Part shown: positions 7,898 to 16,586 of the stretch, one piece after another
Position numbering within the stretch: the stretch's first letter is position 1
Layout: each line of letters opens with the position of its first letter
Origin: JALTBU01 sp964410645
Lineage (GTDB): Bacteria; Campylobacterota; Campylobacteria; Campylobacterales; Nautiliaceae
Direction: 5' to 3'
DNA: 64,000 nt
Assembly (NCBI GenBank): GCA_964410645.1
Contig: CAYPHV010000002.1
Coordinates: 8,924-72,923 of the forward strand
The notes under the pieces: generated by a model
The model's database searches: none
The model's input: only the letters and a program-made list of their open reading frames with translations
What the model was told of the DNA's origin: nothing
Translations under genes and position numbers: made by a program

Positions 7898-8599
7898 ATG
7901 AGACTTGATGAATATCTGGTTATTAAAAATTTAGTTGAGAGTAGAAACAAAGCAAAAGAATTAATAAAAAAAAGCAGTGTTAAAGTAAACGGAAAAATTA
8001 TAAATAAACCGTCTTTTAACGTTGAAAACGCAGATATTGAAATATTACAACAAATTTATGTATCCCGTGCAGCTTGGAAACTTAAAAATTATTTGGAAAA
8101 ATATAATATAAATTTTAATAAAAAAAAGTTGATTGATGTAGGCAGTTCGACGGGCGGATTTAGTGAAGTTTCATTGCAAAAAGGAGCTAAAAGTATTACG
8201 TGTGTGGATGTGGGAAGCAACCAGCTTCACAAAAGTTTAAGAAATGATAAAAGAATAAAGGTTTTTGAAAATACAGATATTAAAGATTTTCAGTCAAAAG
8301 AAAAATTTGATATATTGCTAAGTGATGTAAGTTTTATTTCGCTTCTCAAAATTTTTGATAAATTAAATATGCTTTCAGACGAAATGATTTTGCTTTTTAA
8401 ACCGCAGTTTGAAGTGGGTATTGAGGCAAAAAGGAATAAAAAAGGTGTTGTTACTGATAAAAAAGCCATTATAATTGCAAAAGAAAGATTTGAAAAAGAA
8501 ATTAAAAAATACGGTTTCAAAATCATCAAAAATGAAGAGAGTTCAATAAAAGGTAAAGAAGGAAATACTGAATATATATATCATATCCAAAGGAAATAA
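7898..8599 (+). CDS. tlyA: TlyA-family rRNA 2'-O-methyltransferase
   Basis: A 233-residue protein with an N-terminal S4 RNA-binding domain (RLDEYLVIKNLVESRNKAKELI) and an FtsJ-type methyltransferase domain whose SAM loop is KLIDVGSSTGGFSEVSLQKGA, followed by LLSDVSFISL. TlyA proteins methylate 16S and/or 23S rRNA ribose; homologues were historically named hemolysins. The frame could extend to a TTG at 7871, but that codon lies within the probable promoter (TTGATAAAAT), and ATG 7898 starts at the conserved MRLDEYLV. ispG begins at the next base, so the two are co-transcribed. Confidence 0.88.
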   Translation: MRLDEYLVIKNLVESRNKAKELIKKSSVKVNGKIINKPSFNVENADIEILQQIYVSRAAWKLKNYLEKYNINFNKKKLIDVGSSTGGFSEVSLQKGAKSITCVDVGSNQLHKSLRNDKRIKVFENTDIKDFQSKEKFDILLSDVSFISLLKIFDKLNMLSDEMILLFKPQFEVGIEAKRNKKGVVTDKKAIIIAKERFEKEIKKYGFKIIKNEESSIKGKEGNTEYIYHIQRK

Positions 8600-9649
8600 A
8601 TGAAAAGATGCAAAACAAGAAAAATAAAAGTAGGAAATGTGGAAATAGGAGGAGACGCACCCGTTAGTGTTCAATCAATGACTTTTTCGAAAACAAAAGA
8701 TATAAATTCAACTCTTGATCAAATCAACAGACTATATGCCGTAGGGGCCGATATTGTAAGAGTTGCCGTTTTGGATGAGGAAGACGCAAATGCTTTAAAA
8801 GCAATAAAAGAAAAATCTCCTTTGCCGATTATTGCCGATATACATTTTAATTATAAATTGGGAATTAAAGCTGCCGAATATGCGGATGCCCTGAGAATCA
8901 ATCCGGGAAATATCGGAGGAAAAGAGAGAGTTAGGGAAATAGTAAAAGCCTGCAGGGAAAGAAATCTGCCTATAAGGATAGGGGTTAATGCCGGAAGTTT
9001 GGAAAAAGATTTAGAAAATAAATACGGGCAGACTCCAAAAGCTATGGTTGAAAGCGCCCTTTGGCATATTAAATTTTTAGAGGATTTGGATTTTACTGAT
9101 ATAAAAGTCTCTCTTAAAGCCAGTGATGTAGTAAGAACAGTTAAAGCTTACAGAATGTTAAGACCCCTTGTGGATTATCCGTTTCATTTAGGAGTTACGG
9201 AGGCCGGAACAAAATTCCATGCCACAATAAAAAGCGCAGAAGCGTTTGGAGCACTTTTGCTTGATGGAATAGGTGACACCCTCAGAGTTTCAATAACAGG
9301 AGAACTTGAAGAAGAAATAAGAGTGGGAAAAGCAATTCTTAAAGATTTGGGATTGATAAAAGAAGGTGTAAATATAGTTTCCTGTCCGACATGCGGAAGA
9401 ATCGAAGTTGATTTGCCTCCTATTGTAAAAGCTGTGGAAGAAGCCACAAAAGACATAAAAAAACCTCTTAATTTATCGATTATGGGATGTGTTGTAAACG
9501 GGATAGGTGAAGCAAAAGAAGCCGATGTAGCTATGGCCTGCGGTAAAGGATACGGACTTATTATTAAAAAAGGCAAAGTAATAGGGAAATATCCTGAAAA
9601 TGAACTACTTGATAAATTTTTGGAAGAGGTTAGAAAGGAAAGCAAATAA
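8600..9649 (+). CDS. ispG: 4-hydroxy-3-methylbut-2-en-1-yl diphosphate synthase (IspG)
   Basis: A 349-residue [4Fe-4S] enzyme converting MEcPP to HMBPP in the MEP pathway, using ferredoxin or flavodoxin. The TIM-barrel half begins CKTRKIKVGNVEIGG and includes PIIADIHFNYKLG and LRINPGNIGG. The cluster-binding half carries CPTCGRIEVDLP and MGCVVNGIGEAKEAD. It is the compact bacterial form, without the plant insert. CAAAGGAAATAA precedes the ATG. The stop overlaps the start of the next small gene (TAATG). Confidence 0.97.
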   Translation: MKRCKTRKIKVGNVEIGGDAPVSVQSMTFSKTKDINSTLDQINRLYAVGADIVRVAVLDEEDANALKAIKEKSPLPIIADIHFNYKLGIKAAEYADALRINPGNIGGKERVREIVKACRERNLPIRIGVNAGSLEKDLENKYGQTPKAMVESALWHIKFLEDLDFTDIKVSLKASDVVRTVKAYRMLRPLVDYPFHLGVTEAGTKFHATIKSAEAFGALLLDGIGDTLRVSITGELEEEIRVGKAILKDLGLIKEGVNIVSCPTCGRIEVDLPPIVKAVEEATKDIKKPLNLSIMGCVVNGIGEAKEADVAMACGKGYGLIIKKGKVIGKYPENELLDKFLEEVRKESK

Positions 9650-9936
9650 TGGGACATACACAAATTATTTTTGCAGTTGCGATTATGATTTTTTCACTGG
9701 CTTTTATATTTATTGCTTTGATTCTGATTCCCAGTAAAATAACAAAAGAAAAGCTGGAAAAAATTATCGGGGCAGAAACAGTAGAAAAAATTAAAAGCGC
9801 CAAAGACGAGGAAGAAATAAAAAATATTATACGATCTCTCTCAAATAAGCAAAAAAACAGATTAAAAACGTTAATGGAAAGTCAGGATATAAACGATGTA
9901 ATTGAATCTTTGAAAAAATATATTTTAAAGCCTTAA
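9649..9936 (+). CDS. small membrane protein, unknown
   Basis: 95 residues, with one N-terminal transmembrane helix (~7-28, IIFAVAIMIFSLAFIFIALIL) and a charged, probably helical cytosolic region of ~65 residues (ITKEKLEKIIGAETVEKIKSA). I recognise no catalytic motif. Start is tied to ispG by a one-base TAATG overlap, implying coupled translation and a shared operon. Its 3' end overlaps the convergent gene at 9925 by 12 bp. The topology would suit a scaffold or regulator at the inner membrane, but no function can be assigned. Confidence 0.7.
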   Translation: MGHTQIIFAVAIMIFSLAFIFIALILIPSKITKEKLEKIIGAETVEKIKSAKDEEEIKNIIRSLSNKQKNRLKTLMESQDINDVIESLKKYILKP

Positions 9937-10164
9937 ATCAGGATTGGCTATTATTTCTTCAATGATAATGGTATGGTCTGCTTTTTGTGAATTTACGGTT
10001 TTGAATTTATTTTCATTTTGCGATAAAATAATACCAATTTCAATTGGATTGTTTGTGCTTGTTAATTTATTAATAAACGCTTCGTCATCAGTTTCGATAA
10101 AAGTGTTTTTTGTTTCTATGTTGCTTAGAGAATCTTTATAAGGATATGAAATTTCAATAATCAT
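9925..10164 (-). CDS. small hypothetical protein (79 aa)
   Basis: A soluble, acidic, cysteine-free 79-residue protein of unknown family, beginning MIIEISYPYKD and rich in N, T and I. Its start is well supported: the minus strand reads AAAAAAAGGAGTTAGAATG. This decides in favour of the minus-strand reading over an overlapping 65-codon plus-strand frame with no ribosome site. It converges on the membrane-protein gene at 9649, with a 12-bp 3' overlap, and its promoter would lie back-to-back with dnaB. Confidence 0.6.
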   Translation of the reverse strand: MIIEISYPYKDSLSNIETKNTFIETDDEAFINKLTSTNNPIEIGIILSQNENKFKTVNSQKADHTIIIEEIIANPDLRL

Positions 10165-10210
10165 TCTAACTCCTTTTTTTGAATGTATTATTTTACCATA
10201 AAGGAAGAAA

Positions 10211-11611
10211 GTGAATTTATATAATTTGGATATAGAAAGAGGAATTTTAAGCGCGGTGCTTTTTGACGGACAGATTTATGAAGATATTGCTGCAATATTA
10301 AAATCAAATGATTTTTATTTGCCTTTTCATCAGGTATTGTTTGAAACAATGGAAGAACTGTATAAAAAAGATTTGCCTATTGATGAAATTTTTTTAAAAG
10401 AGGAATTAAAGAAAAAAAATAAATTTGATGAAGAAATGTTTTTGGAAATTTTGGGAACGGCTCCTATTGAATCAATAGAAGTTTATGCGAAAGAGCTTAA
10501 AGATTTATCTACTAAAAGAGAACTTATTCATTTCTCAAATGAGATAAAAAAAATTGTTTTAGAAGAAGATAAAAGGGCGGTTGAAGAGGTTGAAGACATT
10601 CAAAGTAAATTATTTTCCATTGCCACGTCAAATATAGCCGGTGATTTTAAAAATTCCTTAATTATTGTAAAAGATACATTAAATTTTATAAAAAAACAAG
10701 CGGCTAAAAAGAATAAAATTGTGACGGGACTTGATACCGGCTTTATAGAATTAAACAGAATTACGAGCGGATTTGGAGAAGGTGATTTGATAATCATTGC
10801 CGCAAGACCCAGTATGGGTAAAACAGCTTTTGCCCTAAACCTTGCAATTAATGCGATAAAGCAAAATAACGGAGTTGCTATTTTTTCTCTTGAAATGCCG
10901 GCGGAGCAGCTAATGCTTAGAATGTTAAGTTCCGCTGCCCGGATTCCTTTGCAGGATATAAGAAGGGGTAATTTAAACGAAGAGGAATGGAGCAGATTGA
11001 CAACGGTTTCCGATGAAATAGCCAATATGCCTCTTTTTGTTGATGATGCAGGATATATTAATATTCATACAATAAGGGCAAAACTCAGAAAATTAAAAAC
11101 CCAAAATCCGAATTTATCCTTGGCAATTGTGGATTATATGCAACTTATCAATTCTGATATTAAAGAAAGACATTTGGCAATAGCTGAAATATCAAGAAGC
11201 TTAAAATTATTGGCAAGAGAATTGGAGATGCCTATTATCGCACTTTCACAGTTAAACCGTGCACTTGAAAGCAGGCCTAATAAAAGGCCTATGATGAGTG
11301 ATCTAAGAGAATCGGGAGCAATAGAACAAGATGCGGATATTATTATGTTTATATATAGAGATGATGTTTATAAAGAGATGGAAGCCAAACAAAAACAAAA
11401 AGAGGCGCTTAATAAAGGTAATAAAATACAAATTGATTTTGAAAAAAAAGAAATTGAAGATGCAGAAATAATTGTAGGAAAACAAAGAAACGGACCTACC
11501 GGAACAGTTGACATGCTGTTTCATAAAAAATACACATTGTTTACCGATAAAGTAAGCAAAGTAAGGGAAATTGAACCGACTGATACCAAAATAGATATGC
11601 CGGGCATATAG
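10211..11611 (+). CDS. dnaB: replicative DNA helicase
   Basis: A 466-residue DnaB hexameric 5'-3' helicase of the replisome. The N-terminal primase-interacting domain (NLDIERGILSAVLFDG) leads to the RecA-like core with Walker A ARPSMGKTAFALN, the H1a/H2 segments IFSLEMPAEQLMLRM and LAIVDYMQLI, and the H4-type region SDLRESGAIEQDADIIMFIYRD. The start is GTG (gtgaatttatat), chosen because ATAAAGGAAGAAA stands just upstream. No intein interrupts the Walker A motif. Confidence 0.97.
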   Translation: MNLYNLDIERGILSAVLFDGQIYEDIAAILKSNDFYLPFHQVLFETMEELYKKDLPIDEIFLKEELKKKNKFDEEMFLEILGTAPIESIEVYAKELKDLSTKRELIHFSNEIKKIVLEEDKRAVEEVEDIQSKLFSIATSNIAGDFKNSLIIVKDTLNFIKKQAAKKNKIVTGLDTGFIELNRITSGFGEGDLIIIAARPSMGKTAFALNLAINAIKQNNGVAIFSLEMPAEQLMLRMLSSAARIPLQDIRRGNLNEEEWSRLTTVSDEIANMPLFVDDAGYINIHTIRAKLRKLKTQNPNLSLAIVDYMQLINSDIKERHLAIAEISRSLKLLARELEMPIIALSQLNRALESRPNKRPMMSDLRESGAIEQDADIIMFIYRDDVYKEMEAKQKQKEALNKGNKIQIDFEKKEIEDAEIIVGKQRNGPTGTVDMLFHKKYTLFTDKVSKVREIEPTDTKIDMPGI

Positions 11612-11620
11612 CAGTTTAAA

Positions 11621-12817
11621 ATGCAAAGCGGTAAACGGATAATTTTTATTTTCTTTTTATTGCTTTTGGTTTTAAGAATACAGATAAGTTTTTTGGGATA
11701 TTTGAATTTTATAAGCAAACCTGTAAGAGATTTAAATGTAAAAGTTATTAATCAATATAAAAAGAAAAATTATTTTGTATTAAAACTGAAAAACAGTGAT
11801 TTGGTTTTTTATACCACTTCAAGAGATAATCTGAAAAATTTATTAAATGAAAATTTAAATATCAAAATATTTACAAAAAATATCAGTTTTGTGCATTATT
11901 TAACCAAATTTTATGCAGTAAGCTATGATTTAAAATTACAAAAAGCCAATTTTTTTGAAAAAGATATAGAATCCCAGCATTCTTCAAAAGAAATAATCAA
12001 TTTATTTAAAGCGCTGTTTTTGGGGGAATCGATTGACTATAAAACAAGACAAAAACTTTCTACTCTTGGAATTGCGCATCTTTTTGCGTTAAGCGGTTTG
12101 CATCTGGGCTTTATCAGTGCAATATTATTTTTTTTATTTGCGCCGTTTTATACGTTTTTTCAATCAAGGTTTTTTCCATATAGAAACAGATTTTTTGATT
12201 TGGGAATTTTGGTTTTAATAATAGAATTTTTTTATCTTTTCTTTACCCGTTTTCCGTCGTCGCTTATAAGGGCATATGTTTTAGAAGCAGTTTTATTTGT
12301 ATTTGCTGTTAATTTAAAAGATATTGTATCTGTAAAAGCATTGCTTAGTGCAGTAGTTGTTGCTTTTTTGCTGTTTTTTACAAAAATTTTTACTTTGGGC
12401 TTTTTTCTAAGCGTTACCGGTGTATATTATATATATCTTTTTTTCAGATATTACAAACCGACTTTTTTCAATTCTGTTATTTTAAGTTTTTATATGTTTG
12501 TTGTTATGTTTGTAATAAGCCATTATTTTTTTGGAAATTTCAGTATTTATCAGCTTTTGGCCCCTTTTGTCACGCTGATATTTACTGTTTTTTATCCGCT
12601 TGAATTTTTTTTGCATATTGCTCATTTGGGTGGGATTTTTGATTTTATTTTGGTAAAATATCTAAATTTAGGCGGGAATTTCAGAGTATTTTATGTTCCT
12701 GAATGGGTTTATATAATTTTTATACTTTGTAGCATTTTGGCGTTTTATAAAAAATATGTTTTTTATTTAATAAATGGTATGGGAATAATTACTATTTTAT
12801 TAGCTTTGGGAGGTTGA
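11621..12817 (+). CDS. comEC: ComEC/Rec2-family protein, short form
   Basis: A 398-residue integral membrane protein with the ComEC competence domain. The signature LGIAHLFALSGLHLGFI lies at ~150-166, with about eight further hydrophobic helices (~165-395) and a soluble, probably OB-like segment at ~35-110. ComEC forms the inner-membrane channel for single-stranded DNA uptake. The metallo-beta-lactamase nuclease domain found in longer homologues is absent, as is common in this phylum as far as I recall. It is nine bases after dnaB and two before the helicase gene. The ATG has no obvious Shine-Dalgarno sequence. Confidence 0.85.
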   Translation: MQSGKRIIFIFFLLLLVLRIQISFLGYLNFISKPVRDLNVKVINQYKKKNYFVLKLKNSDLVFYTTSRDNLKNLLNENLNIKIFTKNISFVHYLTKFYAVSYDLKLQKANFFEKDIESQHSSKEIINLFKALFLGESIDYKTRQKLSTLGIAHLFALSGLHLGFISAILFFLFAPFYTFFQSRFFPYRNRFFDLGILVLIIEFFYLFFTRFPSSLIRAYVLEAVLFVFAVNLKDIVSVKALLSAVVVAFLLFFTKIFTLGFFLSVTGVYYIYLFFRYYKPTFFNSVILSFYMFVVMFVISHYFFGNFSIYQLLAPFVTLIFTVFYPLEFFLHIAHLGGIFDFILVKYLNLGGNFRVFYVPEWVYIIFILCSILAFYKKYVFYLINGMGIITILLALGG

Positions 12818-12818
12818 T

Positions 12819-14747
12819 TTGAGATTTGAAAATATTAAGGCATATCAGGATTATTTTATAAATTTAGTTGAAAAAGAACGTTTTGCTGAAAAAAAATTTC
12901 ATTTGGAGGAGATTAAAAGATTAAACGGAAATGAAAGACAGAAACGCGGAAGGGCTGTTCTTGGTCTTAGAATGAAATATACGGGCGAATTTTTAGATTT
13001 TAAAATATATAGGTTTAACAGAAACAATTTTCCAAATCATCAGATAAAAACGGGGGATATTGTTTTAATAAGCAAAGGGGAACCTTTAAAAATTTCTCAA
13101 GAAGCCGTGGTAAGCGCTGTAGGGAAAAATTTTATTGAAATTTATTCGAAAGAAGCTGTTTTTAGAAGCAGACTGTATAGGATTGATTTGTTTGTTAATG
13201 ATATTACGTTTAAAAGAATGATAAAAACACTGGAAAATTTAAAAAACAGCGAATTTGACTATGAAATAATTTTGGGCAAAAAAGAGCCGAAAATTTGTGA
13301 AATCAATAAAACAAGTGCTAATCTAAACGAATCTCAAAATATTGCGCTTAAAAAGGCTATTAATTCGGATATGTTTTTAATTCACGGTCCTCCGGGAACT
13401 GGTAAGACAACTACACTGGCTGAGATTATAAAAAAACATATCGGAAAAAAAATATTGGTATGTGCTGACAGTAATGTGGCTGTTGATAATCTGCTTGAAA
13501 AATTACAGGAATATAATGTTTTAAGAATTGGACATCCGGTAAAAATTGAATCAAATTTGATGAAATATTCTTTGGACGTGAAAGTCAGACGCGATAAAAA
13601 ATATAAAGAAATTGAAAAAATAATTAAAAAAATAACCGATTTAAAGCATCTTCAGGAAAAAAAATATAAAAAACCGACCCCAGGGCGTAAAAGAGGTATG
13701 AATGAGGAAGAAATTCTTGAATTTGCGAAACAGAATAAAACAAAAAGAGGAATTAAACCTGAATGGATTTTGGAAATGGCCGAATGGATTAAAATCCAGC
13801 GAAGTATAAATAAACTTTATGACAATAAAAATAAAATAATGAAAAATATTATAGAGGATGTTTTGGAAAAGGCTGACATAATATTTGCTACCAATTCCTC
13901 TGCCGCCGGCGAATTTTTAAAAACAAAAAAGTTTGACATTGTTTTTATAGATGAAGCCGCACAAGCTGTGGAACCAAGTGCCTTAATTCCCTTGACAAAA
14001 GCAAAACAGGCTGTTTTTGCCGGTGATCACAAGCAGCTTCCCCCTACAATTTTAAGTAATGACGACAGGCTTAAAACAAGTATGTTTGAAAGATTTACAA
14101 AGATTTATAAAAATGCGTATCATACTCTTGATATTCAATACAGGATGAATGCAAAGATAAATAAATTTACGTCTTGCGAATTTTATGAATGCAGAGTAAA
14201 AACGTTTGAAAAGATTAAAAATATAAATATAACAGATTTAAATATAGCTTTATCAGATGAGTTCGGAGGAAAAGAACCGGTGGTTTTTTTTGATACAGAC
14301 GGTAAATTTATTGAGAGTTCAAAAAAAGGAAGTTTTTCAAAATATAATCCTCTTGAAGCTGAATTTGTAGTAAAATTAATTAATTTATTAAAAAATGCCG
14401 GAGCTGAAAATAAACATATAGGTGTTATCACTCCTTATAAAGATCATGAAGAATATATCAAAAAAATACTTAATAGTCAAGAATTTGAAACCAAAAATTT
14501 GGAAGTAAAATCGGTAGACGGCTTTCAGGGAAGAGAAAAAGAAATTATAATTTTAAGTCTTGTCAGGGCAAATGAAAAAGAAAAAATCGGATTTTTAAAT
14601 GATTTGAGAAGATTAAATGTATCGCTTACAAGGGCAAAAAGAAAATTGATCATAATAGGAAATTCCAAAACTCTCAGTAGCCATAAAATATATAAAAAAT
14701 TAATAGAGTATATTAAAAAGAACGGTATTTATAAAAAAATAAGATAA
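12819..14747 (+). CDS. IGHMBP2/UPF1-like superfamily 1 DNA/RNA helicase
   Basis: A 642-residue SF1B helicase. A ~150-residue OB-like N-terminal part precedes motif I (IHGPPGTGKTTTLAEII, ~190), motif II (FIDEAAQAVEPSA, ~388), motif III (AGDHKQLPPT), motif IV/V (VKSVDGFQGREKEIIILSLVR) and motif VI (VSLTRAKRKLIIIG). This AAA_11/AAA_12 arrangement is that of IGHMBP2/Smubp-2-like bacterial helicases; the substrate is unknown. Start is a TTG with GGGAGGTTGAT just upstream. Coupled to comEC, hinting at a DNA-processing link, though conservation would be needed to prove it. Confidence 0.88.
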   Translation: MRFENIKAYQDYFINLVEKERFAEKKFHLEEIKRLNGNERQKRGRAVLGLRMKYTGEFLDFKIYRFNRNNFPNHQIKTGDIVLISKGEPLKISQEAVVSAVGKNFIEIYSKEAVFRSRLYRIDLFVNDITFKRMIKTLENLKNSEFDYEIILGKKEPKICEINKTSANLNESQNIALKKAINSDMFLIHGPPGTGKTTTLAEIIKKHIGKKILVCADSNVAVDNLLEKLQEYNVLRIGHPVKIESNLMKYSLDVKVRRDKKYKEIEKIIKKITDLKHLQEKKYKKPTPGRKRGMNEEEILEFAKQNKTKRGIKPEWILEMAEWIKIQRSINKLYDNKNKIMKNIIEDVLEKADIIFATNSSAAGEFLKTKKFDIVFIDEAAQAVEPSALIPLTKAKQAVFAGDHKQLPPTILSNDDRLKTSMFERFTKIYKNAYHTLDIQYRMNAKINKFTSCEFYECRVKTFEKIKNINITDLNIALSDEFGGKEPVVFFDTDGKFIESSKKGSFSKYNPLEAEFVVKLINLLKNAGAENKHIGVITPYKDHEEYIKKILNSQEFETKNLEVKSVDGFQGREKEIIILSLVRANEKEKIGFLNDLRRLNVSLTRAKRKLIIIGNSKTLSSHKIYKKLIEYIKKNGIYKKIR

Positions 14748-14778
14748 AGAACAGATATTTTTCTTAAAAAGGTATAAA

Positions 14779-16575
14779 ATGAATTTGAATAATTTAAAGA
14801 AATATATAAAAGTTATTGATACGCCTCTTGATATTAATCTTGAAATTCCGCACCTCGCATATATAGAAGCAAAAAAGAAAAATCCGAAAATTTTGATGTT
14901 TACCTCTCCAAAAGAGGGTGAGAAAAAATTTGATATTCCGGTAGTTATGAATATTTTTGCAAGTGATGAGGTTACAAAGAAAATTTTTGGTAAAAATCTT
15001 GATTTAATAGCAAAAGAAATAGAAGGGCTTATTAAAATGAAACCGCCTAAGACTTTAAGCGAAAAATTAAGAGCTTTTGGAAAATTGTTTGCCTTAAAAT
15101 ATGTAGTTTCAAAAACTGTTAAACAAGCTGAATGCCAATATCATATATATGAAGGTGAAAGTGCAAATCTTAATAATCTGCCTATTCTAAAAACGTGGGA
15201 AAAAGACGGCGGCAAATTTATTACAATGGGACAGGTTTATACGAAAAGTCTTGACGGAAACATTAGAAATGTCGGAATGTACAGGCTGCAGATTTATGAC
15301 AATAAAAAACTCGGACTTCACTGGCAAATACACAAAGACAGTGCGCATCTGTTTTGGGAATATAAAAAAGCTGGGGTTAAAATGCCTGTCAGTATTGCTA
15401 TAGGAGGGGATCCACTTTATACATGGTGTGCGACTGCTCCTATGCCTCCGGGGATATTTGAAGTTATGCTCTACGGATTTATAAGAAAAGAAAATCCAAA
15501 GCTTGTTAAGTGTATAAGCAATGATTTGGAAGTACCTGCGGATGCCGATATAGTAATTGAGGGCTGGTGCGACCCGAGTGAAATGGAAACAGAGGGGATG
15601 TTTGGGGACCATACCGGATATTACACACTTAAAAAACCTTTTCCACTGATGCATGTTGAAACGATAACCACTAAAAAAAATCCGGTATATTATGCAACAG
15701 TAGTTGGTAAACCGCCTTTGGAAGACAAATATATGGGATATGCGACTGAGAGGATATTTCTGCCTCTTATAAGAACAACGGCGCCTGATTTGATTGATTA
15801 TGCAATGCCTGAAAACGGTGTATTTCATAATTTAATTCTTTGCAAAATTGCTCCGAGATATCCGGGGCACTCAATGCAGATTATGCACAGTCTTTGGGGG
15901 GCGGGACAAATGAGCTTTGTAAAACATGCCGTTTTTGTAGGAGAGGATGCGCCGGCACTTAGAGATTATAAAAATTTAACAAGATATATTTTAAATAATT
16001 TTGATAAAGAAAAAATTTTAATAAGTAAAGGAATAGTGGATGAGCTTGATCATTCAAGTGTTGAAGAATTGGTCGGGGGAAAACTCGGAATTGACGCTAC
16101 AAATGGAAAATGCAAAATACAAAATGGAAAATTTCAAATTTTGAGTGATGAAGAGTTATTGGAAAAATTAAAAGAAATTGAACCTTTAATTGAAAAAGTT
16201 AAACAATATTTTACTGATACAAAAAATCCTGTTTGTGTAATTAAATTTGATAAACAAAAGTGTGCAAAAGAGATTTTTGAAAGAATAAAAATTTTAAAAG
16301 AAAATTTGAAAATAGTTGTTTTTATAAATACACCAGAAATAGATAATCCGTATATGCTTGTGTGGAGAGTTACCAATAATATTGACGCTTTGCGTGATGT
16401 CTGGATAGATGAAATAGTGGGGGTCGACGGAACGAATAAAAATGAATTAGACTCTTTTACAAGAATTTGGCCGCCTGATGTTGATGTGGATAAAAATGTA
16501 ATAAAAAAATTGAAAAATTTAGGGTTGATTGAGGAAATAAGCGATGAGAAACTCAAAAAATACCAGATAATTTAA
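14779..16575 (+). CDS. UbiD-family decarboxylase (probable menaquinone pathway)
   Basis: A 598-residue prenyl-FMN-dependent decarboxylase. Diagnostic segments are GMYRLQIYDNKKLGLHWQIHKD, MPVSIAIGGDPLYTW and the catalytic region IEGWCDPSEMETEGMFGDHTG with its conserved acidic residues. In this phylum UbiD homologues of about this length are annotated as the menaquinone decarboxylase of the futalosine route; that role is family knowledge. ubiX, which makes the cofactor, is in this window at 55.8 kb. Residues ~441-454 (TNGKCKIQNGKFQI) look like a translated short repeat inserted in frame. Confidence 0.88.
   Translation: MNLNNLKKYIKVIDTPLDINLEIPHLAYIEAKKKNPKILMFTSPKEGEKKFDIPVVMNIFASDEVTKKIFGKNLDLIAKEIEGLIKMKPPKTLSEKLRAFGKLFALKYVVSKTVKQAECQYHIYEGESANLNNLPILKTWEKDGGKFITMGQVYTKSLDGNIRNVGMYRLQIYDNKKLGLHWQIHKDSAHLFWEYKKAGVKMPVSIAIGGDPLYTWCATAPMPPGIFEVMLYGFIRKENPKLVKCISNDLEVPADADIVIEGWCDPSEMETEGMFGDHTGYYTLKKPFPLMHVETITTKKNPVYYATVVGKPPLEDKYMGYATERIFLPLIRTTAPDLIDYAMPENGVFHNLILCKIAPRYPGHSMQIMHSLWGAGQMSFVKHAVFVGEDAPALRDYKNLTRYILNNFDKEKILISKGIVDELDHSSVEELVGGKLGIDATNGKCKIQNGKFQILSDEELLEKLKEIEPLIEKVKQYFTDTKNPVCVIKFDKQKCAKEIFERIKILKENLKIVVFINTPEIDNPYMLVWRVTNNIDALRDVWIDEIVGVDGTNKNELDSFTRIWPPDVDVDKNVIKKLKNLGLIEEISDEKLKKYQII
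16101..16140 (+). repeat. short AT-rich repeat inside the UbiD gene
   Basis: Units of the type AAATGGAAAATGCAAAATAC recur here (TGGAAAAT twice within 40 bp) and read in frame as NGKCKI-QNGKFQI. Related strings appear in lpxD (44168-44190) and proC (62951-62985). They look like members of a short dispersed repeat tolerated inside coding sequence. Confidence 0.4.
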
Positions 16576-16586
16576 CGGAGTTTTAT

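Noticed and set aside
9944..10141. Plus-strand 65-codon frame overlapping the 79-residue minus-strand gene
   Set aside because: It has no ribosome site and a hydrophobic composition typical of an antisense shadow; the minus-strand frame has AAAGGAG at good spacing.
15187..15828. Long (213-codon) antisense frame inside the UbiD-family gene
   Set aside because: The sense strand is a well-conserved decarboxylase with catalytic motifs across this range; the antisense product has biased composition and no start signal.
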